Of a DNA stretch of 64,000 nucleotides, positions 57,739 through 64,000 are shown piece after piece. Each line of letters starts with the position of its first letter. Position 1 is the stretch's first letter. The translations under genes were made by a program, and so were the position numbers. Below the pieces are notes generated by a model. That model made no database searches. It was given only the letters and a program-made list of their open reading frames with translations, and had not been told where the DNA came from. This DNA comes from Streptomyces lucensis JCM 4490 (GTDB taxonomy: Bacteria > Actinomycetota > Actinomycetes > Streptomycetales > Streptomycetaceae), in NCBI RefSeq assembly GCF_014650035.1, contig NZ_BMUE01000002.1, positions 768,666-832,665 of the forward strand, read 5' to 3'.

Positions 57739-59397
57739 TCAGCCGTACCGCTCCAGCAGCCCGCCCACGTACGCCGACAGCCGCTCGCCCAGCACCCCGG
57801 GCGTCAGGTCCGTGCGGCCCAGCTCACCCCACGGCCCGGCCAGCTTCGCCGCGTCGGGGGAGTAGGCCAGCGCGTCGAGCAGCCGCCAGTACAGGTGGTC
57901 CGGCCCGTCCGCCAGGCCGTGGCCGCCCTGCTGTTCGTACCGGTTCCGGAAGGCGAGCCCGTGCGCGGGGCCGTGCAGCAGGGCCAGCGCCGTCGAGCAG
58001 TGGGCGACGTCGAGGTCGGCGGGCCCCCAGGAGGTCTCCACCCAGTCGACGACGCCGCTCACCCGCAGCCCCTCCCCGTCCCCGGTGAACAGCACGTTGC
58101 CGGGGTGGTAGTCCCGGTGCAGGAACCGGCCGCGGTACGGCGGCGGGTCGCGCCGGATCACGTCCACCGCCCGCTCCCACGACGAACCCGCCGGCGTACG
58201 GACCCGGTGGGGTGAGGTCCACGCCTCGTACGGCCGCGGACGTTCCTCCGGCTCGACCGCGTGGATGCGGACCAGCTGGGCGGCGAGCAGGTCCAGCCGC
58301 CGGTCCAGCGCCTCCCCGTCCTCGTCGTCCACCCGCACCCGGCCAGGCAGCCGGGACATCAGCAGGCTGGGGTGGTCGCAGTGCTCGGCGGTGGCGTCGA
58401 CGGCGACCAGGGCCGGCGCCGGAACGCCCCGCTGCCCGGCGAGCAGCCCGAGCACCGACGCCTCCCGGGACAGCAGCCCCGGGGCGTGGCGCCGGAAGAA
58501 GGGCTTCACGAACGTGCGCAGCACCAGCTCCCGCCCGTCGTCGAGCGTCAGCCCCCGCATCTGCGCGGACCACCCCCCGGACAGCGGACGGGCACGGGTG
58601 ACCTCGCGGCCCGGAGGCAGCCGATCCGCCACCCAGCCGCGGGTGGCCGCCCAGCCCCGGTCCTCCAGGCCGCTCAGCAGGGCGCCCGCCAGCTCCCGCC
58701 TGTCCCCGGCGTGGTCACGGAACCACGGACCCAACCGGTGCCCGGCGTCCGGGAGTTCCAGCCGGGTGTACTGGGCCCGCGCCGACAGCGCGTCCTGCAC
58801 GGCCTCCGTCACCTCCGGCGGGATCACCGCGTCCGTGCCCGGCACCGCCAGCACCGCCCGTCCCTCGAACGCCCGCAGCACCTCGAGCGCCGGCGAGGTC
58901 CGCCAGCCGCCGGGAGTGCGGATGATCGTGCTGAACCGCCCGCTGCCGTCGTCGAAAGGCTCGGCCCAGGCCTGTGGCGCGTACACGGCGGGCGCGCACA
59001 GGCCCACCGCGGCCACCCGGCTCCCGTAGTGCCGGACCAGGTCCGCGACCGTCTGCCCGCTCATGCTGAACCCGACCAGCACCAGCGGATCGTCCGCCGG
59101 GGCGTGCGCGTCGATCACCGCGACCGCCTGCCCGTACCGCCGCCGCAGGCTCGACTCCGCGAGCGTGCCGCTGCTGTCGCCGTGCCCGGAGAAGTCGAAG
59201 GCCAGGGCGTGCGCACCGTGGGCGGCGAACTCGGCGAGCAGCGGCAGCAGCCGCTCCTTGCTGCCGTTCCCCGCGCCGTGCAGGAGCACGACCGTCGCCC
59301 GTCCGGGCGGACCGGCGCTCACCCCGCTGATCCGTTCACCGTCGCAGGCGCACACGAACCCGTCGTACTCGCAGGTGATTCCGGGGAGTTCACTCAT
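57739..59397 (-). CDS. Alpha/beta hydrolase fused to an aminoglycoside-phosphotransferase-like kinase
   Basis: A 552-residue two-domain protein. Residues 1-250 are an alpha/beta hydrolase: VVLLHGAGNGSKERLLPLL, FDFSGHGDSSG, the nucleophile elbow VGFSMSGQ (Ser), and LPDAGHRLG (His). Residues about 265-552 are an APH-type kinase: brace/ATP part with RELVLRTF, catalytic loop FLHRDYHPGNVLF (Asp, Asn) and metal loop VVDWVETSWGP. Both active sites look intact. The join suggests that one compound is both cleaved and phosphorylated, possibly in detoxification, but substrate is unknown. The start is uncertain between ATG 59397 and 59406. It is divergent from a small membrane protein gene. Confidence 0.87.
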   Translation of the reverse strand: MSELPGITCEYDGFVCACDGERISGVSAGPPGRATVVLLHGAGNGSKERLLPLLAEFAAHGAHALAFDFSGHGDSSGTLAESSLRRRYGQAVAVIDAHAPADDPLVLVGFSMSGQTVADLVRHYGSRVAAVGLCAPAVYAPQAWAEPFDDGSGRFSTIIRTPGGWRTSPALEVLRAFEGRAVLAVPGTDAVIPPEVTEAVQDALSARAQYTRLELPDAGHRLGPWFRDHAGDRRELAGALLSGLEDRGWAATRGWVADRLPPGREVTRARPLSGGWSAQMRGLTLDDGRELVLRTFVKPFFRRHAPGLLSREASVLGLLAGQRGVPAPALVAVDATAEHCDHPSLLMSRLPGRVRVDDEDGEALDRRLDLLAAQLVRIHAVEPEERPRPYEAWTSPHRVRTPAGSSWERAVDVIRRDPPPYRGRFLHRDYHPGNVLFTGDGEGLRVSGVVDWVETSWGPADLDVAHCSTALALLHGPAHGLAFRNRYEQQGGHGLADGPDHLYWRLLDALAYSPDAAKLAGPWGELGRTDLTPGVLGERLSAYVGGLLERYG

Positions 59398-59528
59398 GCG
59401 GATCATTCACTCACAGCCGTTCGGCCGCCCGGAAAACGAGGTGCGCACCGGCAACCGGCCTCCCTACCCTGAACAAACGCCGCGAACCCGGCACCCCGCC
59501 CCCGCTCACCTCACGGAGGAGGTCCGTC

Positions 59529-59801
59529 ATGCGTGGCATCGTCAGCACCGGGGCCGTCGTCCTGGTGATCCTCGGATTCGGCAACCACGCCTGGTGGCTC
59601 GCCGCCGGCGCGCTGCTGTACCTGTACGCGAGGCACGGCCGGGGCGCTCCCGCCCCGCCCCCGCCGGCCGGCACGGGCGCCGTGCCCGACTCCTACCGGG
59701 CCTACCGCGAGCGCCGCGACCGGCAGGCCCGGTGGGAACGCCGCTACCGCCGCGAACGTCCCCTGGAGAGCCGCCGCCAGGAACGCGAGAAGAGCGGGTG
59801 A
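59529..59801 (+). CDS. Small membrane protein
   Basis: A 90-residue protein with one or two N-terminal helices (residues 5-35, VVLVILGFGNHAWWLAAGAL) and a highly charged Arg/Glu tail (RRDRQARWERRYRRERPL). Function is unknown. GGAGGAGG lies just before the ATG at 59529 (spacing about six), a strong site. It is convergent to pspAB, and the short gap contains GGGGGCGCCCCCC-like sequence without a clear stem. Confidence 0.78.
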   Translation: MRGIVSTGAVVLVILGFGNHAWWLAAGALLYLYARHGRGAPAPPPPAGTGAVPDSYRAYRERRDRQARWERRYRRERPLESRRQEREKSG

Positions 59802-59819
59802 ACCAGGGGGCGCCCCCCG

Positions 59820-60404
59820 TCACAGCCCGGGGGCGCCCCACACCGGGAACCACCGGCTCAGGTCCGGCTCGATCCTGAGGTCGTCCGTGAGCGCCGCCCT
59901 CACCTGCAGCTCCAGCGCGCTGTCCCGGCGCTCGGCGGCGCCGGGCAGCGGGGAGAACGGGTAGTAGGTGCCGCGCTTGTACAGATAGACCAGCGCCAGC
60001 CTGCGGCCGGTGTCGTCCGCGAAGCCGGCCAGTGAGCACAGCAGCTGGGGGCCGAAGCCGTTGGACTCCAGGGAGCTGTTCACCGCGTGCAGGTCGTTGA
60101 CCAGTTGCGGCAGCTGGTCCGGGCTGCGCCGGGACACCAGCCAGCTGTAGCCGTAGGTGTCCTGGAGCAGCTCCACCGGCGGACCGGTGCGGTCGGTGTC
60201 CGCGTCGAGCAGGGCCTGCACCTCCCGGTGCGTCTGCTCGAAGGCCGCGCCCTCCACCGTGGCGAAGCACACCGCCCCGTGCCCGGTCGCGGTGAAACCG
60301 GTCGCCGCCTGGAGCGTGACGGCCGCCGACGGAAGGGCGAACAACCGGTCGAGATCGGGAGTGACCGGCTTCGTACGCCCCAGCAGGATGTCCAGCAGCC
60401 CCAA
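59820..60404 (-). CDS. pspAB: PspA-associated protein PspAB
   Basis: A 194-residue cytosolic protein. It starts MGLLDILLGRTKPVTPDLDR and has the features LQDTYGYSWLVSR and YLYKRGTYYPFSPLPG that I associate with the PspAB family of actinobacteria, which is linked to PspA-type membrane stress. It follows htpX by three bases on the same strand, the usual arrangement, so the two are one unit. The start is TTG at 60404, placed by that tight coupling; the reading frame has no better start nearby. Role in envelope stress is from family knowledge. Confidence 0.82.
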   Translation of the reverse strand: MGLLDILLGRTKPVTPDLDRLFALPSAAVTLQAATGFTATGHGAVCFATVEGAAFEQTHREVQALLDADTDRTGPPVELLQDTYGYSWLVSRRSPDQLPQLVNDLHAVNSSLESNGFGPQLLCSLAGFADDTGRRLALVYLYKRGTYYPFSPLPGAAERRDSALELQVRAALTDDLRIEPDLSRWFPVWGAPGL

Positions 60405-60407
60405 CGC

Positions 60408-61325
60408 TCAGCCCGCCGTTCCGGGGGTGGCGGCCTCGCCCAGCTCGGCCGAGATCCGGCCCAGCTGCTCGAGCCGCTGCTGCAGCGTCGGGTGGGTGGA
60501 GAAGAACCGCTCGATGCCGGGCTCCCGGCCGGCCGCGGGCGTGAAGTAGAACGCGTTGAACGCCTGGGCCGTGCGCAGGTCCTCGGTCGGGATCCGGGCG
60601 ATGTCCCCGGTGACCTTGGTGAGCGCCGACGCCAGCGCCGAGGGCCGGCCGGTCAGGTGCGCTGCGGCCCGGTCGGCCGCCAGCTCCCGGTACCGGGACA
60701 GCGCCCTGATCAGCAGGAAGCTGATCGCGTACACCGCCGCGGAGACGCCCATGACGGCGGCGAAGACGACGGCGGTGTTCTGGTCCCTGCGGCCCCCGAA
60801 GAGCTGCGAGTAGAAGGCGAACCGCACGATCAGTCCCGCGATCACCCCGAGGAACGACGCGATCGTGATGACGGCGACGTCCTTGTGCGCCACGTGCGAC
60901 AGCTCGTGCGCGAGCACGCCCTCCAGCTCGGCCGGCTCCAGCCTGCGCAGCAGTCCCGTGGTCACGCAGACCACGGCGTGGTCGGGACTGCGCCCGGTCG
61001 CGAACGCGTTCGGCATGCCCATCTCGGACACGGCGACCACCGGCTTGGGCATGTCGGCGATCGCGCACAGCCGGTCGACCACCGCGTGCAGCTCCGGATA
61101 CTCCTCCCGCTCGACCACCCGCCCACGCATCGCGAACATGGCGATCCGGTCGGAGAACCAGAACTGCGCCACGAACATCGCCCCGATCAGGACGACGACC
61201 AGCAGCCAGGACTTCAGCAGCACGATCAGCGCGGCGACGAAGCCCACGTACAGCAACCCGAGCAGGAACAGCGTGAGACCCATGCGCGCGGTAAGGCGCC
61301 GGTCGCTCCGGAAGCGGCTCTGCAT
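60408..61325 (-). CDS. htpX: HtpX-type membrane zinc metalloprotease
   Basis: A 305-residue M48 peptidase. Two helices lie near the start (LTLFLLGLLYVGFVAALIVL and LLVVVLIGAMFVAQFWF) and two more in the middle. The zinc site is GVLAHELSHVAHKDVAV (HExxH as HELSH), with the third ligand Glu in YRELAADRAAAHLTG. HtpX degrades damaged membrane proteins. It is followed by pspAB with a three-base gap; together they suggest envelope quality control. ATG at 61325. Confidence 0.95.
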   Translation of the reverse strand: MQSRFRSDRRLTARMGLTLFLLGLLYVGFVAALIVLLKSWLLVVVLIGAMFVAQFWFSDRIAMFAMRGRVVEREEYPELHAVVDRLCAIADMPKPVVAVSEMGMPNAFATGRSPDHAVVCVTTGLLRRLEPAELEGVLAHELSHVAHKDVAVITIASFLGVIAGLIVRFAFYSQLFGGRRDQNTAVVFAAVMGVSAAVYAISFLLIRALSRYRELAADRAAAHLTGRPSALASALTKVTGDIARIPTEDLRTAQAFNAFYFTPAAGREPGIERFFSTHPTLQQRLEQLGRISAELGEAATPGTAG

Positions 61326-61396
61326 CTCGCATCACCCCGCAGTCAGGCACTCGTCCCGCTGTCCAGTGTGCACCTGCGGCCGCCGTACGGCGCCGC

Positions 61397-61654
61397 CTAG
61401 TACGAAGCGCTCAGCTGCACGAACCCGATCAGGACCATCACCGCGGCGACGCAGCCGATCACGATCGCCGTCGACACCCAGGACGACCGGCGCGGACCCA
61501 CCGGGTCCGGGTCGGCGCGGAACGGCGCCGGATCCGGCGGGTTCTCCCGCCAGCGCGCGGCGAGCATCCGGGCCCGCGCCGAAGGCTCCTTGTGTTCCGC
61601 CGAGTTCGCCCAGACATGATCGAACTCGCGCTCCCAGTCGTCCTGTTCCGCCAT
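61397..61654 (-). CDS. Small single-pass membrane protein
   Basis: An 85-residue protein with an acidic, Trp-rich cytoplasmic head (MAEQDDWEREFDHVWANSAE) and one C-terminal helix (about 60-81, VSTAIVIGCVAAVMVLIGFV). The head resembles short conserved Streptomyces proteins. Function is unknown. It lies 71 bases upstream of htpX on the same strand, so co-transcription with the envelope-stress pair is possible. The ATG at 61654 has a weak AGAGAGG-like site. Confidence 0.78.
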   Translation of the reverse strand: MAEQDDWEREFDHVWANSAEHKEPSARARMLAARWRENPPDPAPFRADPDPVGPRRSSWVSTAIVIGCVAAVMVLIGFVQLSASY

Positions 61655-61757
61655 CCCCGTTCAACCTCTCTCGTGCGACAGAGCCAGGAGGGATGATCCC
61701 CCGACAATAGGAAGGCTGGGAAGCGGGAAAGGTTGCACGACGGATTCGCCACGTTCG

Positions 61758-61787
61758 CCGGGGCCGAAAAACACCTCCCGGCCCCGG
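61758..61787. terminator. Possible terminator hairpin
   Basis: An eight-base stem CCGGGGCC/GGCCCCGG with a 14-base A-rich loop lies downstream of the isochorismatase-type gene (minus strand). Confidence 0.5.
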
Positions 61788-61809
61788 AAGGGAGGGTCTT
61801 AGCCCTGTC

Positions 61810-62400
61810 CTAGCCCAGCGCGGCGGCGGACGGTACGACGACGCCGTACAGGTCGGAGATCATCGCGAGCGCGCCCCGGTGGACCTGCTCGGCGGGCACG
61901 TCGGCGACGGCGGTCCGCAGCGGCCGGGTCGCGCTGGCGTCGGCGACCACGGTGGGGCGGTGGCCGGCCAGGAAGGCGCCCTGGGCGGTGGCGGCGACGC
62001 ACATGTGGGTCATGAACCCGGCGATCACCAGGTCCTTGTGCCCGGCGGCCTCGACGTGCGCGGCCAGGTCGGTGTCGAGGAAGGCGTTCGGCAGGTGCTT
62101 GACGACCACGGTCTCGTCGTCGGCCGGCGCCACCTTGGGGTGGATCCGGCCGATCTCCGCGCGGATGTCGTACGGCGTGCCCTCGCCGCCGTCGTTGATG
62201 ACGTGGATGACCTTGGCGCCCGCGCCGCGGGCCCGGGCCAGCAGCGCGGCGCCCGCGTCGAGCGCGGCCTCCCAGCCCTCCAGCTCCAGAACGCCCTGGG
62301 TGTAGGTGTTCTGGTAGTCGATCATGATCAGGGTCGAGTCCGCGAGCGAGGCCGGGGTCTGGTCGAAGCCGTTGAGTTCACGCAGCGTTGTCGATGTCAT
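61810..62400 (-). CDS. Isochorismatase-family cysteine hydrolase
   Basis: A 196-residue soluble hydrolase. The catalytic triad is visible: Asp28 in LIMIDYQN, Lys101 in VVVKHLPNAF and Cys134 in GFMTHMCVAATA, with the cis-peptide stretch before the Cys. Members hydrolyse isochorismate, nicotinamide-like amides or related compounds; no partner fixes the choice here. It is divergent from a GlxA-type AraC regulator, so that regulator probably controls it, a pairing seen often. The 88-base gap has a direct repeat GGACATC/GGACATC near 62458. Confidence 0.9.
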   Translation of the reverse strand: MTSTTLRELNGFDQTPASLADSTLIMIDYQNTYTQGVLELEGWEAALDAGAALLARARGAGAKVIHVINDGGEGTPYDIRAEIGRIHPKVAPADDETVVVKHLPNAFLDTDLAAHVEAAGHKDLVIAGFMTHMCVAATAQGAFLAGHRPTVVADASATRPLRTAVADVPAEQVHRGALAMISDLYGVVVPSAAALG

Positions 62401-62488
62401 GGCGCAACGTTACGAGCGCCCCTCGTGTGGCGGCAATGTCATGTAACTTGCAGATCCGGACATCGGACATCGTCGGCAGGGGGCCAGG

Positions 62489-63478
62489 GTGGGTGGCGTG
62501 CAGCGGTTCATCGTGGTCCTCCTCTTCGAGGGCGTCGACCTGCTCGACGTCACCGGTCCGCCCGAGGTCTTCGCGGGACTGCGCCGGGAGACGGACGACG
62601 CGAGCGGCTACCACGTCGTCCTCGCCGCCGAGACCCTGGACCCCGTCACCACCGCGGCCGGGGTACGCGTACTGCCCGACCTCACCTTCGAGCAGGCCGC
62701 CGCGCGCCGCATCGACACACTGCTGGTCCCCGGCGCGGTGCAGATCGACGACCAGCGCCGGGTCCGGGCCCTCACCGACGCCGGCCTGGTCGGATGGGTG
62801 AGGACCCTCGCCGGCCGTTCCCGGCGGGTCGCGTCCGTGTGCGTCGGGGCCCACCTGCTCGCCGCCGCCGGACTGCTCGACGGCAAGCGGGCCACCACCC
62901 ACTGGTCGACCGCGCAGCAACTGGCCGCCGACCACCCCTCGGTCGAGGTCGACCCCGACCCGATCTTCATCCGTGACGGCAGCGTGTGGACCGGCGCGGG
63001 CATCACCGCCTGTCTGGACCTCTCGCTCGCCCTCGTCGCCGAGGACTTCGGCGAGGCCGCCGCGCTGCGCGTCGCCCGGCAGCTCGTGATGTACCTGAAG
63101 CGGCCGAGCGGCCAGAGCCAGTTCAGCGTCCCGATCGAGCCCGTCTCGACCACCCGGCGCATGGACGAGCTGCGCCGCCACGTCACGCAGAACGTCACCG
63201 CACCGCTCACGGTCGCCGACCTCGCCGCCCACGCCCATGTCAGCGAGCGCCAGCTGACCCGCCTGTTCAAGACGGAACTCGGCACCACGCCGGCGTCGTA
63301 CATCGAGTCGGCCCGGGTCGAATCGGCCCGCAACCGGCTGGAGTCCACGGACGACACCCTGGAGCGCGTGGCGTCCGCCTGCGGCTTCAACACGGTCGAC
63401 ACCCTCATCCGCGCCTTCCGCCGCAAGCTCGGCACGACACCGACGGAGTACCGCAATCGCTTCCGGCGCACGGGATAG
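62489..63478 (+). CDS. GlxA-type AraC family regulator with DJ-1/PfpI domain
   Basis: A 329-residue regulator. The N-terminal DJ-1/PfpI domain (about 5-180) has VVLLFEGVDLLDVTGPPEVF and the elbow VASVCVGAHLLAAAGLLDG with a Cys. The C-terminal AraC double helix-turn-helix is TVADLAAHAHVSERQLTRLF and LERVASACGFNTVDTLIRAF. It should sense a small molecule and control the divergent hydrolase gene. GTG at 62489 is used; GTG at 62498 is an alternative. A terminator follows. Confidence 0.92.
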   Translation: MGGVQRFIVVLLFEGVDLLDVTGPPEVFAGLRRETDDASGYHVVLAAETLDPVTTAAGVRVLPDLTFEQAAARRIDTLLVPGAVQIDDQRRVRALTDAGLVGWVRTLAGRSRRVASVCVGAHLLAAAGLLDGKRATTHWSTAQQLAADHPSVEVDPDPIFIRDGSVWTGAGITACLDLSLALVAEDFGEAAALRVARQLVMYLKRPSGQSQFSVPIEPVSTTRRMDELRRHVTQNVTAPLTVADLAAHAHVSERQLTRLFKTELGTTPASYIESARVESARNRLESTDDTLERVASACGFNTVDTLIRAFRRKLGTTPTEYRNRFRRTG

Positions 63479-63513
63479 GCGGCCTGCCGGGGCCCGGCGG
63501 ACGCCCCTGCGGC

Positions 63514-63544
63514 CGAGGCCGGCCCCGAACCGGAGCCGGCCTCG
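63514..63544. terminator. Terminator after the AraC-type gene
   Basis: A ten-base stem CGAGGCCGGC/GCCGGCCTCG with an eleven-base loop lies 36 bases after the stop, between convergent genes. Confidence 0.7.
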
Positions 63545-63559
63545 ACGCGCGAAGGGAGG

Positions 63560-64000
63560 TCAATAGGCGCACAGACGGGACACCTGGCTAGGCACCGGCT
63601 CCCGCACCGGCTCCGGCTCCTGCGCCTGCTCCGGCACCTGCGCCGCCGCCGGCTCCCGCACCGGCTCCGGCTCCTGCGCCCGCTCCGGCTCCGGCACCTG
63701 CGCCGCCGCCGGCTCCCGCTCCGGCTCCGGCTCCGGCGCCCGCTCCGGCTCCGGCACCTGCGCCGCCGCCGGCTCCCGCTCCGGCTCCGGCGCCCGCTCC
63801 GGCTCCGGCTCCGGCACCTGCGCCGCCGCCGGCTCCTGCACCGGCTCCGGCTCCGGCGCCCGCTCCGGCTCCGGCTCCGGCACCTGCGCCGCCGCCGGCT
63901 CCTGCACCGGCTCCGGCACCTGCGCCGCCGCCGGCTCCTGCACCGGCTCCGGCTCCGGCGCCCGCTCCGGCTCCGGCACCTGCGCCGCCGCCGGCACCCG
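63560..64000 (-). CDS. C-terminal end of a Glu-Pro repeat protein (partial)
   Basis: A frame on the minus strand is open from the right edge to the stop at 63560 and ends SQVSRLCAY. At least 145 residues are made of units like [20 protein letters not shown]. The DNA unit CACCTGCGCCGCCGCC recurs at 63635, 63695, 63755, 63815, 63881, 63917 and 63977, that is mostly every 60 bases (20 residues). The start and any folded domain lie outside the window. Such stretches act as wall-spanning or flexible linkers. Strand choice rests on the open frame and the acidic Pro-rich composition; it is not fully proven. Confidence 0.6.
   Translation of the reverse strand, partial: RVPAAAQVPEPERAPEPEPVQEPAAAQVPEPVQEPAAAQVPEPEPERAPEPEPVQEPAAAQVPEPEPERAPEPEREPAAAQVPEPERAPEPEPEREPAAAQVPEPERAQEPEPVREPAAAQVPEQAQEPEPVREPVPSQVSRLCAY
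63600..64000. repeat. 60-bp tandem repeat in a coding region
   Basis: Seven units of about 60 bases (36 to 66) fill the coding end described above and run off the window. Variation is in steps of six bases (Glu-Pro pairs). Copy number probably differs between strains. Confidence 0.85.

Noticed and set aside
63600..64000. CRISPR-like repeat at the right edge
   Set aside because: There are no unique spacers; units are continuous Glu-Pro codon repeats in one open frame.

Overview
The window looks like a chromosomal core segment of a Streptomyces species. The reasons are very high G+C with almost every third codon position G or C, frequent GTG starts, rare in-frame TTA codons, many secreted hydrolases, and a gene set I recall from one stretch of the S. 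coelicolor chromosome (gamma-glutamylpolyamine synthetase glnA2, glnE, maltose genes, glnRII, glnII). Species identity is not claimed. No rRNA, tRNA, CRISPR array, transposase or phage gene was seen.

Layout. 1-5.3 kb: an S53 protease cut by the left edge, a DUF3105/DUF305 pair, and a nitric-oxide module in which nsrR faces flavohemoglobin hmp. 5.6-7.1 kb: glnA2. 7.1-12.9 kb: an accessory-looking stretch with two small overlapping genes that share a short amyloid-like motif, a GYD protein, two hypotheticals and a TIR-NB-ARC-TPR (STAND) protein with two TTA codons. 12.9-17.2 kb: a beta-propeller-like protein, an MFS exporter, a phosphoesterase and a DUF72 protein. 17.3-17.8 kb: a non-coding repeat array. 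17.9-21.8 kb: glnE and a PAP2 membrane protein. 21.9-28.0 kb: the maltose block malE-malF-malG-alpha-glucosidase-malR, all on the minus strand. 28.2-32.9 kb: a compact six-gene peptide cluster. 33.0-43.2 kb: alpha-amylase, two hypotheticals and a giant amylase-pullulanase. 43.2-52.3 kb: a tautomerase-like protein, TetR, a sigma-factor-like membrane protein, a TPR protein, a lipoprotein, a DUF1996 protein, a two-component system and an epimerase. 52.4-54.5 kb: glnRII and glnII. 54.5-64 kb: MarR with an alpha/beta hydrolase, a secreted protein, an ArsC-like protein, a hydrolase-kinase fusion, pspAB-htpX, an isochorismatase-type hydrolase facing a GlxA-type AraC regulator, and the end of a Glu-Pro repeat protein.

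How the genes fit together. Starch is cut outside the cell by the amylase and amylopullulanase, imported as maltodextrin by MalEFG and cut by the intracellular glucosidase. CTTGC-type operator sequences in front of malE, the amylase and the amylopullulanase suggest one MalR regulon. GlnE, GlnA2, GlnRII and GlnII form a nitrogen-assimilation neighbourhood.

The most exciting candidate is the peptide cluster at 28210-32886. A 66-residue, six-cysteine precursor with a non-Sec leader is transcribed divergently from an operon for a MauE-like redox membrane protein, a thioredoxin-like protein, an ABC exporter and an S26 signal peptidase. A SARP-type regulator with a TTA codon lies next to it. Both divergent promoters carry the same layout, TGTATGC then 8 nt then TAGCCT, as expected for SARP control. 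I infer an exported, oxidatively folded peptide made under developmental (bldA) control.
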